Shown: piece after piece, positions 29,501-32,796 of the stretch
How positions within the stretch are numbered: the first letter of the stretch is position 1
How the letters are laid out: every line of letters starts with the position of its first letter
Origin: Barthelona sp. PAP020
Taxonomy: Eukaryota > Metamonada: BaSk clade
NCBI GenBank assembly: GCA_040182905.1
Contig: JARQWU010000100.1
Location: forward strand, 1 to 32,796
Reading direction: 5' to 3'
DNA: 32,796 nt
Notes under the pieces: model-generated
What the model was told of the DNA's origin: nothing
Database searches by the model: none
Seen by the model: only the letters and a program-made list of their open reading frames with translations
Program-made: the position numbers and the translations under genes

Positions 29501-30265
29501 AGAATTTAACCTAGCTTGTCTTCTAGCCCATAAAACCAGGTCATCTTTAGGTGTCGCCAACCAAATTCGATTTTGTTCATCAAACATCAATGCTTGTGAT
29601 ACTTCTTCCGAGACTTCACCAATCGTCTTTATCCAATTCGTAACCAGATCTTCACATACAGCACTCATTTGCATGGCAATCTGGGGATTAGGTGATTTTG
29701 GATCAACATCAAATCCATCAGGGGGAGTATCTAATGGTACAAATGAATCTCTATTTCTTAAAGACTCGTCTAACGACTCTAGAAAATGGTTGAATACTTT
29801 AAGATCCCTATTTTTAGTATCAGAAGGATTCGCTTGTAATACAGGAATGAAAACTTCAGTCAACAACTGTTTAAAACAACTAAGGGGATCATCACTAAAA
29901 TGTCCATATGTAACAACTTTTTCAAAATTGTCTGAAGTTATTTCTGTTCCTGGATGCTTGAAAAAGAACATACCAGGACAATCAATAACAGTTGCAAGAT
30001 TTTCTCCATTTGCGGTCAACATTAAAACATTAAAAGAATAGGGTACAGTAACTTCTCTTGAATCATGTGTTGAATACACAACAGACGGTTCTTCATATAT
30101 CAATATGTATAACAGTGGTATACCATTTTTCTCTACAAAGCTTTGAATAGGTGCAATTAATTTTTTCTTTTCTAATAATGCTTGTAATCTTGATGGCTCC
30201 TTTTCATCAACTATATCACATAGTTTTGACACTATGAAACTTATTTGTGGAAGTATTGTTGTCAT
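14600..30265 (-). CDS. Divergent full-length dynein heavy chain with degenerate AAA1 (putative pseudo-motor)
   Basis: 5221 residues in one exon; an in-frame TGA lies two codons before the Met. In order: dynein tail (DHC_N1-like, about 200-780, with NWIKTIGEV and IPDKTNLSNIVECLRSIQ); IQ motif IQRIWRGWLVR (about 1280); acidic insert (to about 1360); linker (about 1460-1930, LLKKLKDSNMSAAQW near 1555, FSFSDQDIIALYG near 1836); the W-x-SQIRYHW block (about 2075); AAA1 from about 2110. AAA1 has GRKS (2156-2159) and GIEF (2203-2206) where a P-loop and FDEF are expected. AAA2 keeps GKEFSGKS (2585-2592) and D2761. AAA3 keeps GGYQSGKS (3014-3021), LDN (3079-3081) and R3139. AAA4 has GLHDF (3380) instead of a P-loop. 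A Lys-rich insert (about 3583-3627), stalk coils (about 3700-3785 and 3946-4022), AAA5/6 and the C-terminal domain follow. The main ATPase site looks dead, so a structural or regulatory ciliary role is inferred. The closest concept is DNHD1; orthology is unproven. Confidence 0.9.
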   Translation of the reverse strand: MTTILPQISFIVSKLCDIVDEKEPSRLQALLEKKKLIAPIQSFVEKNGIPLLYILIYEEPSVVYSTHDSREVTVPYSFNVLMLTANGENLATVIDCPGMFFFKHPGTEITSDNFEKVVTYGHFSDDPLSCFKQLLTEVFIPVLQANPSDTKNRDLKVFNHFLESLDESLRNRDSFVPLDTPPDGFDVDPKSPNPQIAMQMSAVCEDLVTNWIKTIGEVSEEVSQALMFDEQNRIWLATPKDDLVLWARRQARLNSVQQQLKTRPFRGVIAVISLNRSSLLRLWRNTDQQLSEAFLIAKDAVKGLTNLDKLLCMFYERENPVIPDKTNLSNIVECLRSIQAHSKFCQTDENFLNLLTKVATLLRSFCTYCIFKQSNHTLSELLAKDKLKEKITLLIELKDLLESFKFHFSQTFSQEDAISMFADAFDELNPFLNRVVFIFKLLESVLCYLTLFDNLPTLNGTILSYSELKKELDMLLVSTVDPFDVDVDFKAQSDVFRKALTAFEEELVERIPVMFSSSESGTLVKQIALLEKFAVLADRTIVRSILDIQMDMVLNEFENLLEQTARKYERQKQSPEIGRNEAPVVQRLKWSDSLIRLIEIPMQMFTKFLSSDANTSSLIPQGRARRLVKRYNGLMSTLVEYQTLFAVSWLRNFEETKEIVNNPLLVRQNHKLNLCRPIEMKTLFKEANYIFQKFETSNSVVSFLDQQERFQTTHSQIQYLLDSLNDLLGDLDEVLIAFLSKKINNLDETLKPATTILTWNSFNISPFFESCADSLQDISNEIDFARNILRSKVYLTILSISKLRFFDENYSYSLMNDPEMRSTTIDGNDYSAISNTRFFIHQSEFCLQQHKTLQFLIEQFYGGFEGLLHFARDSPAIAKLQGLFVKLLSEAITFSILNSILKVKEVFDPLLLRSFDPIERLGAEKKIRALYDYNKKVERNNVIVHIALGNIESLTGDLQQFLKQIINGSLEVCKSWNLSLNLSSLIKPLSILNSVGKYLKQDNDAIYSIIKNNFSSFDVDVDEINVEKLSPEELEVRLLKFRQVREQIWNLPSIVFVQHSNGTLAFEMSHEKDILLSELQLAMTAYVAPVRHFLYGKMIQILKVCDEFLREFCADYSISDLPSYDLLAHKIMDFKEQSVDIELGMNDIRSFYSLLQKFGVGIPPEFVASAGEIHLKFSQNFATGEMLSPLNMLGVDAGKGPQVFDTYTESYISGSELEERSLLGSRVSLISGGLSVRQNSQASFLSNYTDEKGSVISAVDYSSMDQAVREEMEAHALTIQRIWRGWLVRQETTQNYTLDVDLLIENPQEDNLQDIVEEERSTKGSHRFDELDEAINENSDDEEEKDVIKPDEVASVAVEAFLILSLDTIWTGLHDYLFSAEKKLENAAPDLISYVHQREKRLHVDLPRIQADLDSRSPLHPSLTVDEALKQYQVLESSLDSIKTEIELVEMGSRLFFLSNFKERGEFNNIDSIITFIGQIVELHGRCKTLHITLLDSSLQNADLSVMVDELETLKKKYEDLFNNQMQKAVEVSKESPLIIETLQFIEKLEHMLPLLKKLKDSNMSAAQWQCLLHNACVAHIHQQSQSHGAAKTLTTLNLEFANLSIRSLVSYHLFQPVGTALVKVAVEVSPICSDVTKMLEQIDHHWATCRAVAVESDSVINFKILETTGLTQIIEELQNQQRDIGKATSMLGGLDFPAHADFVESMIADLQANLTKASMILKHLILNLDVLSTLQTKNVELTVLFMNYITKIPSLRRSFQEQVDIYHRLHTLWNKLLQQLELHEYLLLPTFCKSYRHSLSFRREPEFLIQKMNEITSNMRLTEFLTSQRLRCNRLFSFSDQDIIALYGILGSNDVAKLQKLIARCGFPGFDELMLDKTNPEMVIGLKCNSGENLVLDRPVKLIIDFHISVDEFKDNEEERETFVPPKDVALNELCDSMVNSMNLCVAQMLKEAEKTSFFDILGDVPAQIAGLIHNIQMTNKIDEMLKTLKHDRLSLENFTNENQHILSQIFAVLCHVNNEDLPINLVNICSNELGRAKLQYILGWALYYRDIFDTLLNERTKSVYESSWYSQIRYHWSRQDNVTVSIGPNGPFYYSNEFMGLRLRQKANDEEVEFTMDPFIQHPVLTPAIVESLNGLASCIVTNTVGYLPQVCSGRKSLVGLLASILGKNHETVFAVNIDPNIIDRLLCSSYTLGSIIHFVGIEFLNPEYLNILVTLNRLVHSIDIDDNELVHPAFQLPLSINPSFGVFISNSSIFDDKDEIHEQFSEMMRPINTINPDREALISMLLGRSGFISHIQLAPKVNEVLKYFEGLMEIDLQLTAVNNLIESASLFKYCDPELPSINMEALNTYNSRICSMRRAGKISIPQSMMAYAAYENQLLAGFLYVNLSYTVSSKTSLDQRLEALQSYESSIRQVNKSFPYLFEANKLQIYFDSNRFLDAKNNEKPVTQRGGSNKTIKKNVVWNDDCGKAHAMIQDIFGCLIKRNDRFYYSLHPLLRPDDAPKLKPLTFVTRRQYEIVSSDNLPKSLHRLKAANHSFLKIPMTRMIGEEADKFGFNSLGAHFIRNTICCFTVCANSTVISTRGKEFSGKSASVAVVIKIIERLRKGSHSIHQRFSIESYNDLFKGVVSKVTDDLHEKLCENFRIHKHAVFSQVPVFEKLESQKTILTIIPLFNYWINNNCHFYLRKFALEKPKSSSSFSIIFENGENAVFNTPYPPILYNEGVNWEHVVDEMISRIFSSEQSHMTLNFVEPESLFIKVDESWYPENLVNSVQDLHEASTAHLLRQLFQKYFVIAYSLVYTENSPLDVYYYETISPFQIARCMCALIGSLIHQFIGSSGAFSLPLPVRTVHRIFLYALFNSICRPVPVECRTKVGIFFAIGLKIPGMPEELMKQINSFIQSSSHGTINSSLAGKQSKLDNALPDDIMNNAGIDLLSYSLDEATSEWNLVSMLVPDFNIPAVPENSGSEQVIKQLGNLIPHTPESYSIELLMRMLISARSSPFVTNPVFPLIFGGYQSGKSSTLESLFSETKAGVATLKLTSDHTKTLFKEIEKFYHSNSTNSYSPSTVSMLNLFVLKLDNINLFSDTYNEGELSGITLLKKLVVEHICINDELTEITFEKTFPIGSVTGTGIGNLEKRFFSKTFPIFVELQTVDSSADVNDLNIASQSVVSLTLPAVFSANRNFKQEISLNVMPRLINSIRMLFKALPKIHKISNVPITNSDVHFVLYNLWRLPVCDISDIVGVFCSSLSIVLQLADVKKVEELFDKINQQLCLPLNLSIELMCNFKIPLFHSTSTGENNGISGTNENLIDSNTSGSSNNANGERLFELLAMDEVFYEAIELAPKMKQYCQCYSEYDLKFAIFSAVAYLQMDEKPIIFGLHDFTNVESPYLIVINIIFGIFICAARYNQLKPILACNYVDFEEIIKCLQTVRNCVLIVRQIDFIGWTDKQKKRLLLEVTKSEMNAKVILLFDINSEAYRYAVQLYTIYSNKLLSMSVPLLHVKHFFPIYIEEVKELLGVFMKYNIQLFNGKNVDDVVEDLLNTTLNLMELQGKSYYRTEYGNLTAPTLEISKSDTITDNLLPQMSMDTPKSKDKRMGGSNAKKNRRNSTTIKDKKKNPEKLISSVINEQKPEVDGELEQFFNKMKTFELIEQSSEKEFEEGRLLKDLYHHPLGEPGCDVLSANLSDLSLIVTVAEIASEYFSKLTDFADSQHKRHVDLLSNITLISKHVSELQESITVLESSIDNKDDTINDITERLIENSALFVAISEKHNAISKKFPEFNADDMQKRTSIQLLEGDLKHICDRILKNFNRSEHLFSNMLTRLIDCHDDEPSWLLGNDMILFCALINEQNVELIENFDLAYEGFKKIVEENSYAKLFEFINVTSGKPTYDKLLEFDAAILKKFVTIDASSHFSPAELSTHAPSCVPLLRVLKMVAQAAGNVLQLRSLKDQLKQLHIDKDAQHKELAVVSVKLQEQEQIVSKIRVELEVALAELEGLRRDRKRIQADFNTLHQLVKQLTDFVTTLKPSEQMLSETQRISFSFALNTTFVSSCHHIQQNNIFDIMKKDLDSNQLSKFLSKFWKTLYQQDPPDILFSHEFEDCKLFYFNLTGIKSLIKHHPIIVSDPSNILVPSLASINVTTKNIENFDEIYKYLGQNALIIIPEEIILEKANLLRRITEIVLEAHHSHKVQTLVFNDGVQERTINVSPKTQLCVRLTSSNQLHKFKYLLTHEMTSPYHCIDLSFDLDTFKQKVITKLFEVDAEAFIGKSSELSTLLRKIHNKENSTLEELFGLVNCLSESTANTSSQENVDKLLTKVSLLVRLDEERTKANDELKHIYSFRAGYDSFAAAIVDVYVAYLSNINKSKQNIQFVSIQKFIDTVKLFALVAPPAPLGSKARSTLLFKQLAQLIIFISTVESDVIRTKIFIEFSLLSLKRKDEFGYRIFEGIFKKMFDFDSVTTTQCQAFLPGPYTTMFCNLYVQLSEDDEISKLFTDLTTSVSYDSWNQYFNQLITANNDLLELISHPPFENDLPFSISNQPLVWFSILSLVHYQISTNELKYPNLLPILHQWILYEAIPGYSVNILSPSSLLNMHFKFHDAQTDFGLPHILSLLYTKPYSFYSLIKQITTKTGRTVIPIGISFFDDYSFNNFLTKEIPQIRKTHAILYIEGISETSKEKTLQLLKALNTPDCHPGFLCVTPIYLSRIADREKFTDILKLNDYYQIVFDENYSPSVAIDEMQQIMSPILTDDSLTFGIRNSSYILTDLCFKLCNEKKLPRNYYSIFLSDAFKYLYIFLSQRDANAMPLNALKHVLAEHVIGSVYFPEKRELIEHALQSLNLTNLAEGKNLLEVPVVDTEIMFYQPQYIYYNHPAVNYSFAESDSFNEMLFALIDHGVLHSHLIPTFKYPFHSLFEVNSLQYHYIQAYVHNFLRKLPEQIYFNGVLNYSMSNINHPMTIWVYNEVIALNSSLLKIEKLLTQALESNFSSTDRYLITCFFTDKLPLEFAPRMIGDFAFVKFLSSSTLLSILSVQRNQLMKIIVEQSYDGIDISLIQYPKLFIQCVYNFVGGNNSDNNILDYDLVLKIDENAFDIGQQKKKKTNVNENVTSVITLNGIALNPGFNINLETSTIMHSNKNDFTVLPQMKLIAIPKVFNHSNIYFIDSNEKSGNIEIPLNFCASGKKFVPIKYIAFVEDSPERFTALKPSFVPYFRGFDTNTPGNYLVT

Positions 30266-30789
30266 ATTTCACGACAAAATTACATTAAAAGCTTTTAAAG
30301 CTTTGAATATTTTTTTTGTTTTTTCCATTTTTACCCTTCTTTTTTTACATTTTTTGGGCAATGCTTGCAGTAAAATACTATCGTTAACGTATTTAGGACT
30401 TTTTAAAAAAATTATAATTTTTTTTTCTAAACCATTCATTTACATCATATAATAACAAGATAATTGATAAAAATTTGTTTAAAAGACGAAAAGTTGAAGC
30501 AAAAAAGAAAAAAGAAATCAAACCCTTTACAAAACTCTATCTTTAAAAAATCTCTGTAAATCTAAAAAATTAATGGTTTTATTATATTCCTATGAGTTTT
30601 TAAACAAATAATTTTTAAAAGCGAAGGTTTTTTAATTGAGTGTTTCTAAAAATTGGAAATCAATTTAAAACACTGAAAGCATTTTAAAAAAACAGAAAAA
30701 AAATAAACAAAAAAGAAATGAAGGACTTATCAAAAAAAATGCCACGAAATTGGAGGGAATTCCAGAAACAAAAATCACTTTAGATTGTA
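30266..30789. promoter_or_regulatory. Bidirectional promoter region between two dynein-like genes
   Basis: 524 bp separate two start codons facing away from each other. Each start is fixed by a close in-frame stop (TGA at 30271-30269 on the minus strand, TAG at 30781-30783 on the plus strand), so neither gene extends into the gap in frame. The sequence is A+T-rich, with T-runs and A-runs (for example 30400-30427 and 30684-30716). No transcription-factor motif can be named. A 72-codon plus-strand frame overlapping the dynein start was judged spurious. Confidence 0.5.
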
Positions 30790-32796
30790 ATGAATGATCA
30801 TCTTTTAGCTTATTTACACGAAAACAATATTTCCAATGATATTAAGAAGGCAGTGGATACCTTTCTTCAAGTACGCGAGATTTTTTTCATAATTCTTTTT
30901 AAAACCGATGAAGAAATTCATTGTTTTTCTCAAATAGAAGGAATTTCTTACCATTTAAAGCAATTAGATCTTAAGTCTGAGTGTGATATAACCATATTTA
31001 TTAAATCAATAAATTCTCAATCGAAAAAACCTGAAATATTATCTGCCTCGTTGAAATTAAAGGGAAGCAAAGTTTCTTGTGATATGTTTCCAGTGTTTTC
31101 GTTAATTTTCAATGTTTCGGACACGTTTGAAAGTCAGGAAACCATGGTAAATTTGATGTATAATGCTTATTCACTTTGTAATGGAGAGTTACCGGCTTTT
31201 ATTCCAAGTGTATCTTCATTTAGTCATTGGAGTAAATTTGAACATCTGTGTAGTAAAGTTGTTAACAGTTGGATTGAATCAATGAAGCTTGTACAATCTG
31301 AAACTTCTGTTGCAACAACGATATTCGATGAGTATCAATTTTATCAACGGAAACAATTACAATGTAGAGAACATAAGGTCGTGTTGACATGCAGTGATGC
31401 CATATATCTATTAAATATTACAAAGGAGCGACTACCTGACTTACATCGAGTTTTTCTTGCCCAATTGAACGAGATGGCACAGCATCGAGTTTTGCTACAA
31501 AAGCATGCAAAATTTTTTAAGGAATTAATTTCATTAACCCAATCGTTTAATGGGCAATTTATGATTCCAAACAAATTGAAAGTGTTTATTCATATTTTGG
31601 ACAACTGTAAGTCCTCATTATTTTATTCAAAAGATACACAATTTAAACGTTTATTTGGTATTTTGTGGTATGATATTATTGAAAGTATAGTGTCTTATGT
31701 GAATTTACGAGAAAAAATTGATTCTGGAGTTTTAGACAGAATAAAATGCGCCTTAGCTATTTTATATCGCTGTAGGGGTATGTTAACTGAACTTAAGATA
31801 TTATTGCATGAAAAAATACAAGATGAAGAGGAAACTTTAGTGGAAACTGAAGAAACTACAAAAATTCAATCATTGAAGAAAAGAGTTAGCAATGATTACA
31901 CCGATTTTTCGGAATTTACTGGAATATATTCAGCAAAATTCTTTGGAAGCCTATTTAAAGATCAAATCCAGCAAGCAAATATTTCAAATGTAACATCTAA
32001 TCATACTGAAGGAAAAGAAAAATTGCTGGCCTTAGAATTACAGAAAATCATTCACACTTATGCTGATTGGTTAGAATCATGGTTATTGATTACACATGAT
32101 GCCATTGTTGTGCATACTCAAGTGCGTTTGATTCCTTTGGTTGCTTGTGTTCCATATTCTACTGGACAACAATTTGTCAGTCATTCCCAACTTTTAAATC
32201 AATTTTCAAAGGATATTATATACGATACAAATGGATTACAATCAAAAGAGCGTAATACAACAATTAGCAAGGATAAACTGAACAATTTTTATAAAAGCAT
32301 TAAAGAATATGAACTAATTGCTTTGAATTATTTGAAGCATTATTTTAAACTTGCTAGAGAACAATCCACTTCTTTTGAAGTGTTTTTATTGCTTAAACCT
32401 TTATTAGCACAAGATATATTGACTTCTGTTGTTGAATTCTTAGATTCTGAGTTTTTAGACCATTTGAAAATGGTGAATAACCTGTTTGAAAGAAGTTCAG
32501 AAGCATATGCCACAACTGAAGCCCCCAGCTTTAGTGTTTGGAGAGATTTGGATGTAAACGTGTCAGATTATCTCCAATTGATTCAAATGTATAGTAATTT
32601 AGCAGATGAGTTTGTTGAAACATATGATTTAGATGAGTTTAGGGTTATATATTCCAAAAGGCAAGTTAATAATAACGGTAAGGATAATCAAATGGTTGCT
32701 GATATAAATGTTCTGCTTGTCAGATTAACCAATCAACTAGCTGATTTTCAAAAAGAGACCACTGATACATTGCATGACTTTTTGAGATATTTTCTT
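30790..32796 (+). CDS. N-terminal part of a second dynein heavy-chain-like protein (open at right edge)
   Basis: 669 codons without a stop, running off the window; start MNDHLLAYL with TAG three codons upstream. Similarity is by pattern to the dynein heavy-chain tail (DHC_N1). FEHLCSKVVNSWIES (about 151-165) fits the W-x-x-x-I helix at the start of the domain. YQFYQRKQLQCREH (about 183-196) fits the E-F-W-R-x-R block. The helix LPDLHRVFLAQLNEMAQHRV, followed by FFKEL, fits the LPAFKKLxxELxxAxxNVKFL block. MIPNKLKVFIHILDNCKSSL (from 258), then YSKD and IIESIVSYV (about 293-303), fits the IPxxLxxxxxxI...SxxY...II...Y pattern. The neighbouring 5221-residue dynein shows the same blocks in the same order. 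No motor part is inside the window, so whether it is a normal or degenerate dynein cannot be told. The family call is moderate. Confidence 0.6.
   Translation, partial: MNDHLLAYLHENNISNDIKKAVDTFLQVREIFFIILFKTDEEIHCFSQIEGISYHLKQLDLKSECDITIFIKSINSQSKKPEILSASLKLKGSKVSCDMFPVFSLIFNVSDTFESQETMVNLMYNAYSLCNGELPAFIPSVSSFSHWSKFEHLCSKVVNSWIESMKLVQSETSVATTIFDEYQFYQRKQLQCREHKVVLTCSDAIYLLNITKERLPDLHRVFLAQLNEMAQHRVLLQKHAKFFKELISLTQSFNGQFMIPNKLKVFIHILDNCKSSLFYSKDTQFKRLFGILWYDIIESIVSYVNLREKIDSGVLDRIKCALAILYRCRGMLTELKILLHEKIQDEEETLVETEETTKIQSLKKRVSNDYTDFSEFTGIYSAKFFGSLFKDQIQQANISNVTSNHTEGKEKLLALELQKIIHTYADWLESWLLITHDAIVVHTQVRLIPLVACVPYSTGQQFVSHSQLLNQFSKDIIYDTNGLQSKERNTTISKDKLNNFYKSIKEYELIALNYLKHYFKLAREQSTSFEVFLLLKPLLAQDILTSVVEFLDSEFLDHLKMVNNLFERSSEAYATTEAPSFSVWRDLDVNVSDYLQLIQMYSNLADEFVETYDLDEFRVIYSKRQVNNNGKDNQMVADINVLLVRLTNQLADFQKETTDTLHDFLRYFL

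Noticed and set aside
14600-30265. Possibility that the giant dynein is a decaying pseudogene
   Set aside because: 5221 codons are open without a frameshift, two P-loops are exact, and all domains are in order. Loss of AAA1 alone does not indicate decay of the gene.
30234-30452. 72-codon plus-strand frame across the dynein start
   Set aside because: It overlaps the dynein N terminus antisense and continues into T-rich intergenic DNA. The hydrophobicity reflects the T-runs.
1-32796. Bacterial-type features: operons, CRISPR arrays, insertion sequences, riboswitches
   Set aside because: The gene families are eukaryotic, spacing and strands do not form operons, and no regular short repeats with spacers or transposase frames were seen.

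Overview
The window looks like nuclear DNA of a free-living protist. It is strongly A+T-rich (about two thirds by eye), has eukaryote-only protein families, giant uninterrupted reading frames, very few introns, short intergenic gaps, and uses TAA and TGA as stops (standard code). Dynein heavy chains, an LRRC45-type centriole protein and large LRR proteins together with near absence of introns would fit a heterolobosean amoeboflagellate such as Naegleria. That is an inference from gene content and style, not an identification.

Layout. 1-601: no gene, but a degenerate direct repeat with a 225-bp offset. 602-1348 (-): type I membrane protein with a lumenal MRH (mannose-6-phosphate-receptor homology) domain, split by one very short intron. 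1714-3432 (-): LRR plus coiled-coil protein matching LRRC45. 3643-4986 (-): F-box/LRR protein. 5031-5264 (+): possible small two-helix membrane protein, 44 bp from the F-box start. 5759-11563 (+): 1934-residue protein with about eight tandem SDS22-type LRR/LRR-cap modules joined to a polytopic membrane domain. 11802-14246 (-): helical plus coiled-coil protein with hamartin (TSC1)-like features. 14600-30265 (-): one 5221-residue reading frame encoding a full-length but very divergent dynein heavy chain. 30790 to the right edge (+): the start of a second large protein whose first 330 residues follow the pattern of a dynein heavy-chain tail.

The most unusual object is the 5221-residue dynein. 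All expected parts can be followed in order (tail, linker, six AAA modules, stalk coiled coils, C-terminal domain). The main catalytic site in AAA1 has lost its P-loop and Walker B motif, AAA4 has lost its P-loop, and AAA2 and AAA3 keep intact GxxxxGKS loops. This suggests a pseudo-motor or structural dynein, comparable in concept to the divergent metazoan sperm-flagellum protein DNHD1. It also carries a perfect IQ motif between tail and linker, and a lysine-rich disordered insert before the stalk. It is transcribed divergently from the second dynein-like gene across a 524-bp gap, which could serve as a shared promoter.

Functional themes are cilium/centriole (two dynein-like genes, LRRC45-like), growth signalling or ubiquitin control (hamartin-like, F-box), and membrane traffic or sensing (MRH receptor, LRR membrane protein). 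Apart from the divergent dynein pair, the sequence does not show that these genes work in one pathway.
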